Part shown: one piece after another, positions 7,965 to 16,132 of the stretch
Numbering within the stretch: the stretch's first letter is position 1
Layout: every line of letters starts with the position of its first letter
Assembly (NCBI GenBank): GCA_964624465.1
Contig: CAZUZD010000082.1
Coordinates: 1-20,553 of the forward strand
Length of the DNA: 20,553 nucleotides
Source of the DNA: CAZUZD01 sp964624465
GTDB taxonomy: Bacteria; Planctomycetota; Planctomycetia; Isosphaerales; Isosphaeraceae
Direction of reading: 5' to 3'
Notes under the pieces: model-generated
Database searches by the model: none
Told to the model about the DNA's origin: nothing
Seen by the model: the letters and a program-made list of their open reading frames with translations, nothing else
Program-made: the position numbers and the translations under genes

Positions 7965-9161
7965 TCAGGGGTCGGAACGCCCCTCGCGATCGCTGATGAA
8001 CTGGTCGCGCCTGGGGAACTGCTCAAAGGTCTCGACTGGCACGCCGAAGTTGGTCGCCAGCACGTCGGCCGGGGTGCCGGCGACCCATTGCGACAGGTCG
8101 ATGGTGGCGTACATGCCGGTGTTCAGGGCGATCAGGAGCCGGGCCGGCGTGGTGCCCACGTTCTCGATCGAGTGCCCGAAGCCCTGGGGGATGTATCCCA
8201 CGTCGCCGGCCTCGAGGCGCTCGGTGCGGAACCGGCCCTTGGAGCCAAACAGGGTGACGCTGACGTCCCCCGTGATCACGTAGTGCCACTCGTCGGCCGT
8301 GGGGTGCCAGTGCAGCTCGCGCAGGGCACCCGGCTCCAGGTCGATGACCAGCCCGGTGATCGTCTTCGAGATCGGGAACCGGCTCGAGTCGACCCGCCAC
8401 TCGCGGCCGCCCCGGAAGGTGCGGTGCGGCGGCTGGGCGAGCAGGCGGTACCGGTGCGTCTCCGGCGGCGGGTTCAACCCCTGCCGGGGGGCCGCGGCCG
8501 GCTCGGGCGGGATCGGGCCGCGGGCGAAGTACACCTCCCCCCTGGGGAAGTCGGCGAAGGTCTCGACCGGCACGCCGAAGTTCTTGGCCAGCAGCTCGGG
8601 CGGCGCGTGGCCGAGCCAGTCGGTGATGCTGAACGTGCCGAACTCGGAGAAGTAGCCGTTGTCGAAGATGAGGATGAAGAAGCAAGGCGCGTCGCCCAGA
8701 CATTGCAGCATGTGGCCGTGGCCGCGCGGGAAGTACCAGACGTCGCCCGGTTCGAAGTCGTTGACCTCGGCGTAGCCCTCGGGGGTGATGACCGTGGTCC
8801 GCACCCGGCCCGAGACCACGAAGGCCCATTCGGCGGCGGTGGCGTGCCAGTGCAGCTCGCGCATGGCCCCGGGCTCGATCCGCATCGAGACGCCGGCCAG
8901 GCCCCTGGAGATCGGCAGCTGGGCGACGGTCGCCTCCTTGCCCACGCTGTTCCCCACGACCTTGCCAGCCGACTTCTCGAGCGCGAACTTGAACGTCGGC
9001 AACTGGTCGCCGCCGGTGGCCGGGTCGGGGGCGTTGTTCTGGAAGCTCGGGTCGCCCGCGCCCGCCGCCGAGGCGGCCGGCGCAGCGGCGCCCAGGCCCA
9101 TCGAGGCCAGGCCCGCCGTCGCCGTCCCCCGCAGGAAGTCCCGTCGCCCTGGCTGAGTCAT
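7965..9161 (-). CDS. Tat-exported bicupin, oxalate decarboxylase family
   Basis: A 398-residue protein starting at 9161 (GGAGG six bases upstream). GRRDFLRG at residues 5-12 plus an Ala-rich stretch to about 34 is a Tat signal, so export is expected. Two cupin domains each hold a Mn-type site: H104/H106/E111/H150 and H284/H286/E291/H330, each in RELHWH. This matches bacterial oxalate decarboxylases (oxalate to formate plus CO2). The catalytic lid, SENST in the Bacillus enzyme, reads SEFGT (172-176): the Glu is kept but Asn and Ser are replaced. By my recalled alignment, the C-terminal site Glu (OxdC Glu333) is Ile344. Both domains end in the same NFGVPVETF phrase, reflecting internal duplication. 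Oxalate decarboxylase is likeliest; oxalate oxidase or another carboxylate is possible. The gene stands alone, with 126 bases to the upstream phosphoesterase stop. Confidence 0.85.
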   Translation of the reverse strand: MTQPGRRDFLRGTATAGLASMGLGAAAPAASAAGAGDPSFQNNAPDPATGGDQLPTFKFALEKSAGKVVGNSVGKEATVAQLPISRGLAGVSMRIEPGAMRELHWHATAAEWAFVVSGRVRTTVITPEGYAEVNDFEPGDVWYFPRGHGHMLQCLGDAPCFFILIFDNGYFSEFGTFSITDWLGHAPPELLAKNFGVPVETFADFPRGEVYFARGPIPPEPAAAPRQGLNPPPETHRYRLLAQPPHRTFRGGREWRVDSSRFPISKTITGLVIDLEPGALRELHWHPTADEWHYVITGDVSVTLFGSKGRFRTERLEAGDVGYIPQGFGHSIENVGTTPARLLIALNTGMYATIDLSQWVAGTPADVLATNFGVPVETFEQFPRRDQFISDREGRSDP

Positions 9162-9287
9162 CGTCGTCCTCCGCTTGCCGTTGTGCCGGGATGGGCCACC
9201 CTTCACCCTCCAAATGGCCCGGGCGCAGGCGTGGCGCCCTGCTGGCCGGGTTTCACGATGCGCACCGGCTGCGCCTGCCGCGGGGTG

Positions 9288-10490
9288 TCAGGCCGAATGC
9301 CGCCCTGCGCCGGCGGATTCCGGGCGGCCGGAGGGGGTCGCGACCGCGCGACGGAGCGTGAGCCGGGTCAGCTCGGGCGGGCAGTTCCAGCGGATCGGGT
9401 GCTTGGCCCCGAGGCCCTGGCTGACGTACATCAGGGTCCGACCCGACCGGAAGAACCCGCGATCATAGCGCCTGGAGTAGCGGCTGGGCATGAGCACCGG
9501 CCCGATGACCGGCAGCCGGATCTGGCCGCCGTGATTGTGGCCGCTGAACATGAGGTCGACGCAGCCCCAGCCGGCGATCCGGTTGAAGTGGTCAGGGGTG
9601 TGGCAGACCACGATCCGCAGGTCGGCCTCGGGCATGCCGGTGGCGTCGAGGTCCGAGCCCCAGGGGGCGAGGATGCCGCCGAGGGCGAGGGTCAGGCGCG
9701 TGCCGTCGGGCGTCACGATGGAGTGCGCCAGCCAGCGGCCTTCGAGGTCGACGTACCGGGCGGCCACCAGCGCCTCCTGGATGTGCCAGGCGCCGTGCTG
9801 GTGGTCGTGGTTGCCCAGGATCGAGAACTGACCGTACTGGCCCCGGACCCGACCGAGCACCGGCTCGATCCAGCTCACGGCGTCGGGGTGCTCGACCACG
9901 TCGCCGGTGCAGAGGACCAGGTCGGGCTCGAGCGCCGCGGCCTGGTCGGCGACGACCTCGAAGTAGCGGCGGCTGTAGCCGGGGGCCATGTGCAGGTCGG
10001 ACAGGAGCACGATCTTGAGGCCGTCCAGGGCCGGCGGCAGGTTGGCCATCGGCAGCTCCCAGTCGTGCACCGTCGGGCGGAGCGACTCGTTGCCGGGCAG
10101 GCTCAGGAGCCTGGCGATGCCGCCGGTGCCGAGCAGGTCGCGGGTCGAGCCACCCGGGGCCGCGTCGAAGGGGCGCACCGTGAGGCTCGCCCCGGCCGGC
10201 GGCCGGCGGAGCTTCATGAGCACGGTCGTGATCGGCAGCCCGACCAGCGCCAGGCCCAGGCAGGGGACGGCGTAGGCCTTCAGCGTCAGCGGCCAGTCGG
10301 CCCAGGGGTGCATCAGGGCCCAGACGCCGACCGGCAGGGTCAGCAGGACGAGCCCGCCCAGGACCGCCAGGGTCAGGGCGTCGGACCAGCGCGAGTGCCA
10401 GCCGATGCCGTGCGAGACGTTGACGATCAGGGCGATGAGGGCGGCGTGCCCGACCAGGATGGCCACGATCAACAGCAGGTGCGCGAGCAT
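9288..10490 (-). CDS. Membrane-anchored metallophosphoesterase (YaeI-like)
   Basis: A 400-residue protein. The N-terminal 95 residues form about three to four helices; a linker precedes a calcineurin-like phosphoesterase domain from about residue 155. All metal motifs are present: SDLH (D165, H167), GDVV (D197), GNHDH (N227-H228), H297 in CHTPD, and GHNHGGQ (H318, H320). The arrangement of helices followed by this domain is typical of YaeI/YkuE-type enzymes, some of which hydrolyse lipid-linked phosphodiesters such as UDP-diacylglucosamine. The conserved RYDRGFF phrase near the end also fits. The substrate here is unknown. GGAG lies about 13 bases before the ATG, slightly far. It is on the same strand as its neighbours, but gaps of 85 and 126 bases do not prove an operon. 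Confidence 0.9.
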   Translation of the reverse strand: MLAHLLLIVAILVGHAALIALIVNVSHGIGWHSRWSDALTLAVLGGLVLLTLPVGVWALMHPWADWPLTLKAYAVPCLGLALVGLPITTVLMKLRRPPAGASLTVRPFDAAPGGSTRDLLGTGGIARLLSLPGNESLRPTVHDWELPMANLPPALDGLKIVLLSDLHMAPGYSRRYFEVVADQAAALEPDLVLCTGDVVEHPDAVSWIEPVLGRVRGQYGQFSILGNHDHQHGAWHIQEALVAARYVDLEGRWLAHSIVTPDGTRLTLALGGILAPWGSDLDATGMPEADLRIVVCHTPDHFNRIAGWGCVDLMFSGHNHGGQIRLPVIGPVLMPSRYSRRYDRGFFRSGRTLMYVSQGLGAKHPIRWNCPPELTRLTLRRAVATPSGRPESAGAGRHSA

Positions 10491-10575
10491 GACGTGGGCG
10501 GGGCTCCTGCGGGGGTGTCGACCGGGCGGCGCGGGCGAACGCCCCGGCCCGGCCGTCGCTCAGACGTGGCTCGAA

Positions 10576-12381
10576 TCAAGGAGGGGTGGACTCACCCGGC
10601 GGCGACCCGGCGGCGGGTGGGGGCGTGGGCGGCGCCGGCGGCGCGGAGGACCCTTCGGCGCCAGGGCGGCCGTTGGGGGGGGGCCCGGCGCCGGCCCCGC
10701 CGCTGGGGGGCAGCCGCAGGGCCTGCTCGACGGCCTCCATCAGCCGGTCGGTGCGGAAGGGCTTGTACAGGACCGTCTGGAGTCCCTCCTGGCGAGACTT
10801 GACGATCGAGTGCGTGGGGTCGTAGCCGAAGCCGGTCATGAGGATCACGGGCAGGCCGGGCTGCACCTCGCGGAGCCGGCGGAAGACCTCGTAGCCGTTG
10901 AGGTCGGGCAGGCGGATGTCGGTCAGCGCGGCCGAGTACGACGTCTGGCGCGCCAGGGCGATCGCCTCGTGCGCATCCCGGGCCGTCTCGACGATCGCCC
11001 CCTGCTGGCCGAGCACGTTGTGCGCCGCCCGCCGGATCGACTCCTCGGCGTCGACGACCAGCAGCCGCGAGCCGGTCAGGGGCGGCGGCGGCCGGTGCCC
11101 GCCCCGGGGCGCCGGCGCGATGTTCCGGCCCACCTGCAGCACCAGGGTGCGGATCTCGCGGGCCCGGAACAGCAGGTGCCGCAACCGCGTGACGATATCC
11201 TCGTCGTGGCCGGCGTAGCGGTCCAGGACGATGGTGGCGTCGTTGAGGATGTCGTCGATCGGCAGCGCCAGCTCGCGGCTGATCGCCTCGACCGACGCGG
11301 TGGCCGCCTGCTGCTTCTCGGCCTGGAGCAGCTCCAGGGTGTTCAGCGCGATGGCGACGTTGCGGGCATAGATCTCCAGGAACTGCCGGTCGCGGTCGTC
11401 GAAGGCGTTGGGCTGGAGGTTCTCGACGTTCAGCGTGCCGATGACCGTGCCGTGGTACATGAGCGGCACCGTCAGGGAGCTGCGGGCCCCCGGGGCGCCT
11501 TCGAGGTACAGCGGGTCGTTGGAGCTGTCCGTGCAGAGGTAGCTCTGGCCGGTGGCGGCGACGAACCCGGTGACGCCGTTGCCCTCCTTGCGGGCGTACA
11601 GCTCCCGGCTGGCGGCCAGGTGGGTCATGCCCATCGAGAACAGGGGCACGAGCCGGTCGTTGGTGCGATCGAGCAGGCGGATCTCGACGTAATCCAGGCC
11701 GAGCAGGTCGGTGGTGTGGCGGGCGATGTTGTACTTGAGCAGGTCGGTGCGCTCCTCGACGCCCATCTCGACCAGCTCGTCGGGCGTGAGGTCGGCCAGC
11801 TCCTCGCCCGCCTTGTGGATCGCGTTGATCTTCTGCTCCTGCAGCGTCTCGGCCGTGACGTCGCGGGTCAGGGCGATCAGCTGCGAGGGGCGGCCGTCGG
11901 GCTCGAAGACCGGGGTGACCGTGAGCCGGTAGTACCGGTTCGGGTCCAGCCGCATCACCGTGCTGGCCGGCGCCCGGGTGCCGAGCGCGGTCGTGAACGG
12001 GCACGGGTCCGAGCCGACGATCTCCGGCCCGCCCAGGGCGCGGAAGAACCGCTCGCCGCTGACCTCCTGGCCGGCGGAGACCAGCGAGAGGAACTGCGGG
12101 TTGGTCCAGAGGATGCGGGTGTCGGGATCGACCACCGCGACGCCGTCGGCGATCGTCTCGAGGATCTCGTCGGCCTGGATCAGGGCGCCGGCCCAGCGCA
12201 TGACCTGGAGCTGGCCGGTGTCGACGTAGACGCCGTTGAACGGTTCCTGGCGCAGCAGGACCAGGGCCCGGGCCATGGTCGACACGGGCACGACCTCGAA
12301 GCGGTCGTCGAGGCCCCGCCGGGCCTCCGGGTTGGAGCGGCCCTCGCGTTCGATCAGCAGCACACGCGGCTTCTGGGCCAT
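10576..12381 (-). CDS. REC-PAS-GAF-degenerate HisKA-REC signalling protein
   Basis: A 601-residue protein from the ATG at 12381 (GGAGG upstream; the 31-residue longer reading is low-complexity). Domains in order: a short receiver-like N-terminus (1-70; acidic E11/E13 and D54 in VYVD), PAS (about 71-180), GAF (about 205-352), a helical segment resembling the histidine-kinase dimerisation helix (355-420), a canonical receiver (439-552) with D444, phosphoacceptor D488 and K540 in YKPF, and a Pro/Gly tail that includes a 9-base G run. The H-box position reads ISRELALP (367-374), with Arg369 where kinases have His, and there is no ATPase domain. It is therefore not an autophosphorylating kinase; it could be a scaffold or response regulator phosphorylated by another kinase. 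No DNA-binding domain is seen. It diverges from the barrel gene at 12976. Confidence 0.85.
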   Translation of the reverse strand: MAQKPRVLLIEREGRSNPEARRGLDDRFEVVPVSTMARALVLLRQEPFNGVYVDTGQLQVMRWAGALIQADEILETIADGVAVVDPDTRILWTNPQFLSLVSAGQEVSGERFFRALGGPEIVGSDPCPFTTALGTRAPASTVMRLDPNRYYRLTVTPVFEPDGRPSQLIALTRDVTAETLQEQKINAIHKAGEELADLTPDELVEMGVEERTDLLKYNIARHTTDLLGLDYVEIRLLDRTNDRLVPLFSMGMTHLAASRELYARKEGNGVTGFVAATGQSYLCTDSSNDPLYLEGAPGARSSLTVPLMYHGTVIGTLNVENLQPNAFDDRDRQFLEIYARNVAIALNTLELLQAEKQQAATASVEAISRELALPIDDILNDATIVLDRYAGHDEDIVTRLRHLLFRAREIRTLVLQVGRNIAPAPRGGHRPPPPLTGSRLLVVDAEESIRRAAHNVLGQQGAIVETARDAHEAIALARQTSYSAALTDIRLPDLNGYEVFRRLREVQPGLPVILMTGFGYDPTHSIVKSRQEGLQTVLYKPFRTDRLMEAVEQALRLPPSGGAGAGPPPNGRPGAEGSSAPPAPPTPPPAAGSPPGESTPP

Positions 12382-12975
12382 CAGGGTCAGGGCCTCCGCC
12401 CCGCCGGTCCGGACCGTCCCGGGCCTTGGGCGGGCGCGTTCCGAACTGAGCCAACTCCGAGCGGGGAGAATCACAACGGGGACGGCGGCGGTGCCCGCAA
12501 ACTCCGTCGGCGAGCGCCTCCGGGGTGCGGACAGCCCGCGGGAGGGCCGCAGCCCGGCTCAGACCATCGACACGACAACCGGCATGGTAACCCCTTGCGC
12601 CGAGCAGCGGCAAGCCGCCCACTCGCAACGAGTCGGGTTCCCGCCCGAGACCGGCAGCCAGCGACGGTCGGGGCTGGCGACGAACCCGGTCGCACACCGA
12701 TGATCCTAACCCACCGGCCGCCCCGGCGTGCAGGGCAGAATCCGGTGCCCGGGCGGCGGTCGAGGATGCACTGGCGGACTGTGACGGTTGGCGGGCCTGG
12801 GTGGCGGGCGCGGGTCGGTCGTGGCGGTGGGATCCGGACGGATCGGTCGGCCACCGGTGCAGGTGGGCCGACCGATCGGCCGATACGGATGGCAGATCCG
12901 TTCCAGGTGCGACAATCGGGGCCGGACGCGCATCCCGCCTGGAGCACCTCCGGCTTGCGTCCGAGGACCCTCCGA
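12382..12975. other. 594-base intergenic region between divergent genes
   Basis: No ORF here has family resemblance, and the long frames crossing it are extensions or shadows of flanking genes. It must hold the promoters of the sensory gene (-) and the barrel gene (+), but I could not fix a convincing -35/-10 pair for either. A cluster of inverted repeats occupies 12831-12900, about 75-145 bases before the barrel start. The rest shows nothing I can name; a small RNA or leader cannot be excluded. Confidence 0.6.
12841..12877. repeat. Perfect 12-bp inverted repeat (hairpin) upstream of the barrel gene
   Basis: GATCGGTCGGCC (12841-12852) and GGCCGACCGATC (12866-12877) are exact reverse complements with a 13-base loop. 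ACC/GGT inside the loop can extend the stem past a one-base bulge. Shorter dyads flank it: GATCCG/CGGATC at 12831-12844 and CGGAT/ATCCG at 12886-12900. No T run follows, so a simple terminator is unlikely; a leader structure or protein-binding site fits better. Confidence 0.5.
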
Positions 12976-14637
12976 ATGCAACGCCTGGCCGCACTGATCA
13001 CGATGGGGCTGGTGGCCGTCGGCGCCTGGAACGGCCCGCCGGCGCTCGGCCAGACCCCGCCGGCCGGAGCTCCCGCCGACCCGAAGATCGCGGCCCCCGA
13101 GGCCACCGGCTGCGAGCGGTGCCGGGGCCAGGGCTGCCAGGGGCGGTGCCCGATCCGCTCGGATCGCGGGCTGTTCAAGCTGGGGCAGCCCGACCAGTAC
13201 GTCCCGCCCCCCTCGGGCTGGACGGTGATCGTGCCGCCGTTGCCCCCGCCGCCGCCGAAGCCCGGAGCGAAGCCGCCGCCGCCCAGCCCCTGGAAGCCGC
13301 TGTTCTTCGACAACGACTTCCGCTACCTCGACAAGCCCGAGAACCCGGTCCACAACACCTTCGACTTCCTCAAGCGCCGGCGGGTGCTGAGCGACGACCT
13401 GGTCGTCGACTTCGGCGGCGAGTTCCGCTGGCAGGCGAAGCTGGAGGACAACCGCCGCTTCATTGGCGAGTCCAACAGCTACAACCTGTTCCGCGAGCGG
13501 CTGTACCTCAACGCCTGGTACAAGGACCGGTTCCGCACCTACTGGGAGGTGTACTGGGCCGACGGCTCGAAGCAGAGCGTGCCGCCGATCTTCACCGACC
13601 TGAACCACGGCGACGTCAACAACGCCTTCGTCGAGTACCGGCTCCTGCGCAACGAGGCGGACGACGGCTGGTGGTCGGCCCGCTACGGCTGGCACGAGGA
13701 GCTGCTGCTGGGCAACCAGCGGCTGGTCTCGCCCCTGGACTGGGCCAACGCGCGCCGGACCTTCGACCTGATCCCGCACGCGCTCTACCGCGGCAAGTCG
13801 TGGAGCTACGACCTGTTCTGGTCCCGACCCAACATCGTGCTGACCCGGGCGCTCGACCAGCCGAACTACGAGATGCAGTTCTTCGGCAGCTACCTGACCT
13901 ACCGGGGCCAGGCCAACCGGCTCACCGACCTGTACTACCTCGGCCTGCTCTCGAGCGCCCAGAACACCCGCGCGCTCAACGGCGAGGTGGGGGATTACCA
14001 GGTGCACACCCTGGGGTTCCGCCATCAGGGCGAGGAGCGCGGCTGGCTCTGGGAGGTCGAGGCGGCCTACCAGTTCGGCTACCAGGACGTGCCCACCCGC
14101 GACCGCAACCGCGAGCGGAACGCCGGCATGGCCACCGCCGGCCTCGGCCGCCGCTTCGCCGACCGGGCGTTCAAACCCGAACTCTGGTTCTACTACGACT
14201 ACGCCTCGGGCTCCTCGAACCCCGAGGGCAGCTACGGCACCTTCAACCAGCTCTTCCCGCTGGGTCACAAGTACCTGGGCAGCGCCGACCTGGTGGGCCG
14301 TCAGAACATCCTGTCGCCGAACGTGAACCTCAAGTTCTACCTCGGCAAGCGGGCCAACCTGCTGCTCTGGTACTACAACTTCCAGCTCGCCTCGGCCCGC
14401 GACGCCCTGTACAACGCCGCCGGCAACCCGGTGCGCCGCGACCCGACCGGTCGGGCGGGCCGCCAGGTCGGCAACGAGTTCGACATCATCCTGAACGTGA
14501 TCGTGAACCCCAACTCCGACCTGCAGTTCGGCTACTCGCAGGTCTGGGGCGGCTCGTTCGTGGAAGCCACCGCGCCCAGCGCCCGGACGCCCAGCGACGG
14601 GAGTTTCTTCTACTCGCAGTTCGTTGTGCGGTTCTGA
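12976..14637 (+). CDS. Outer-membrane beta-barrel, alginate-export (AlgE-like) family
   Basis: A 553-residue protein. The ATG at 12976 has GAGGA eight bases upstream and opens with a Sec signal (about 1-25, ALGQ junction); the open frame runs far upstream but without protein character. The N-terminus after the signal holds four cysteines, C46, C49, C54 and C58 (GCERCRGQGCQGRCP), then a proline-rich linker (about 85-106). The barrel follows with alternating aromatic/charged strands such as FGGEFRWQAK, RLYLNAWYKDRFRTYWEVYW, KPELWFYYDYASG and a final strand ending FVVRF, whose terminal Phe suits Bam-dependent insertion. This fits the alginate-export family (PF13372), barrels for anionic polymers or solutes; the substrate here is unknown. 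It ends 48 bases from convergent holA. Confidence 0.82.
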   Translation: MQRLAALITMGLVAVGAWNGPPALGQTPPAGAPADPKIAAPEATGCERCRGQGCQGRCPIRSDRGLFKLGQPDQYVPPPSGWTVIVPPLPPPPPKPGAKPPPPSPWKPLFFDNDFRYLDKPENPVHNTFDFLKRRRVLSDDLVVDFGGEFRWQAKLEDNRRFIGESNSYNLFRERLYLNAWYKDRFRTYWEVYWADGSKQSVPPIFTDLNHGDVNNAFVEYRLLRNEADDGWWSARYGWHEELLLGNQRLVSPLDWANARRTFDLIPHALYRGKSWSYDLFWSRPNIVLTRALDQPNYEMQFFGSYLTYRGQANRLTDLYYLGLLSSAQNTRALNGEVGDYQVHTLGFRHQGEERGWLWEVEAAYQFGYQDVPTRDRNRERNAGMATAGLGRRFADRAFKPELWFYYDYASGSSNPEGSYGTFNQLFPLGHKYLGSADLVGRQNILSPNVNLKFYLGKRANLLLWYYNFQLASARDALYNAAGNPVRRDPTGRAGRQVGNEFDIILNVIVNPNSDLQFGYSQVWGGSFVEATAPSARTPSDGSFFYSQFVVRF

Positions 14638-14685
14638 GGGCACGGTCCGCCGCCCGGGTCGAGGGGCTGCGGCGCCGGTGGCCGC

Positions 14686-15696
14686 TCAATCCCGGCGGGG
14701 TCGGGACAGCTCGACGAGCAGCCGTTCGAGCACGGTGCGGGGGTCGAGCATCAGCGAGCCCTTGAGGTCGAGGTCGGCCTTCAGCAGCATCCGGGGCAAG
14801 GCGGCGACCCGGGTCGGGCCCAGGTGGGTGTGCTGCTTCAGGGTGGTCTCGACGGCGAACGGCGGGATGCCGGCGATCCGGCAGGCCTCGCGGGCGTCGA
14901 GCTTCTTGCGGCGGAGCTGACCGGCGCGGTGGAGCTTCCGCAGCGAGGTGCCCATCGCCGCCAGCAGACCCACCGGGTGCTCGCCGGCGGCCATCAGCCG
15001 GTCGAGGTCCTCGAGGGCTTCCGGACCCCGGCCGGTGGTGGCGGCGTCGAGGATCCGCCAGATCGTCTCGACCCGGCCGGCGCCGACCATCTTCGTGACA
15101 TCCTCGCGGCGGATCGCCTTCTTGGTGCCGACGTAGATCGCCAGCTTGTCGAGCTCGGCGGCCAGCAGGCCGACCTCGGCGCCGACCAGCTCGACGAGCA
15201 GGCGGGCCGCGTCGTCGTCGAGCTTGAGGCCGTAGCGGTGCTGCGCCAGGCCGGTCAGCCAGGCGGGCAGCTCGCGCTCGGCGGGGGTCTTGCACTCGAT
15301 GGCCAGGCCGGTCTTCTCGACGGCCTTGGCGAGCTTGGTGTTGGCGGGCCAGGCCTTGACCGTCAGGACCAGCACGCCGGTCGACGCCGGTCGCTCGGCG
15401 TAGGCCTCCAGCTCCTTGCGGTGCGCGGTCACGAACGGGTCGGCGTCCTCGACGAAGACGACCCGGGTGGGGGCCAGGAACGGGAGCGTGCGGAGCTCGT
15501 CCATCACGTCGGCGAGCTTGGCCTGATCGCCGGCGAACCGGGTGACGGCCAGGTCGTCGACGTCGGGCCCGAGCGCCAGCTTCGCCACGGCCTGGGTCGA
15601 CTGCCGGCGGAGCCAGGCGTCGTCGCCGGCGGCCACGTAGATCGGCTTGCGGCCGGCCTGCTCGGGGTGCTTCAGGAACGCGAAGGCGTGGATCAC
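14686..15696 (-). CDS. holA: DNA polymerase III subunit delta
   Basis: A 336-residue clamp-loader delta subunit, which opens the beta clamp in the replicative polymerase holoenzyme. Recognisable features: KPIYVAAGDDAWLRR at the N-terminus, the segment LRTLPFLAPTRVVFVEDAD typical of the clamp-interacting region, LVLTVKAWPANTKLAKAVEK, a domain II phrase VGAEVGLLAAELDKLAIYVG, and the C-terminal helical collar with LGPTRVAALPRMLLKADLDLKG. Length is usual for HolA. The start is GTG at 15696 with GAGG nine bases upstream. It is last in the same-strand series after the cytochrome and membrane genes, 60 bases from the small membrane protein. The housekeeping role makes a functional link to them unlikely; shared transcription is possible. 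Confidence 0.93.
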   Translation of the reverse strand: MIHAFAFLKHPEQAGRKPIYVAAGDDAWLRRQSTQAVAKLALGPDVDDLAVTRFAGDQAKLADVMDELRTLPFLAPTRVVFVEDADPFVTAHRKELEAYAERPASTGVLVLTVKAWPANTKLAKAVEKTGLAIECKTPAERELPAWLTGLAQHRYGLKLDDDAARLLVELVGAEVGLLAAELDKLAIYVGTKKAIRREDVTKMVGAGRVETIWRILDAATTGRGPEALEDLDRLMAAGEHPVGLLAAMGTSLRKLHRAGQLRRKKLDAREACRIAGIPPFAVETTLKQHTHLGPTRVAALPRMLLKADLDLKGSLMLDPRTVLERLLVELSRPRRD

Positions 15697-15756
15697 GGGC
15701 GGCCTCGCCGGGCGGGGAACAGGGGGCGGATCCCGGTCGGGGGAGAGTCGGTCGCC

Positions 15757-16029
15757 TCAGCGGGCGCCCAGGGCCTCGAGCAGGATCGGGGCGAGCGTCA
15801 GGTACGCGACCACGGCGCCGGCGCTGATCAGGCCGGTCAGTCCGTAGCGGACCAGGGGATTGCGACTCTTGCGGTACAGCACCTGGTTGAGGCCCCACGC
15901 CGCCCCGCCCAGCCCGCCGCCCAGCGCCCCGCCGACGGTGACCAGGACGAACGGCAGGCCGAGCCAGACCTGGGCCGGCCAGGGGATCGGTTCGGTCGTC
16001 GGCCGGGGGGCCGGGTCGTCGGCACTCAT
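15757..16029 (-). CDS. Small two-helix membrane protein, unknown function
   Basis: A 90-residue protein from an ATG at 16029 with GGGAG nine bases upstream. After a polar Pro-rich N-terminus come two hydrophobic segments, about residues 21-45 and 63-86. The first contains a glycine-zipper-like run (GGALGGGLGGAAWG), and the basic link YRKSRNPLVRY places the loop in the cytoplasm. I do not recognise a family. It lies 103 bases after the eight-helix membrane protein and 60 bases before holA on the same strand. The glycine spacing suggests helix packing or oligomerisation. Confidence 0.72.
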   Translation of the reverse strand: MSADDPAPRPTTEPIPWPAQVWLGLPFVLVTVGGALGGGLGGAAWGLNQVLYRKSRNPLVRYGLTGLISAGAVVAYLTLAPILLEALGAR

Positions 16030-16132
16030 CGCGAGGCTCCCCACCACGGACGCGGATCGAGCCGCGCTGGATCGTATCGCGGCCGGCCTGGCTCGGCCAG
16101 CCGAAGCGACCGCCGGCCGGGTGCCCCGCGGC

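Noticed and set aside
8088..10802. 904-codon plus-strand frame
   Set aside because: It lies antisense to the bicupin and phosphoesterase genes, both of which have complete catalytic motifs. The frame is open only because of high GC.
10405..12975. Possible 857-residue N-terminal extension of the barrel protein
   Set aside because: The stretch is antisense to the sensory gene and lacks protein character. The signal peptide and ribosome site at 12976 mark the true start.
13111..13152. Heme c attachment in the barrel protein's cysteine cluster
   Set aside because: No Cys-x2-Cys-His occurs; CERCR has Arg at the His position.
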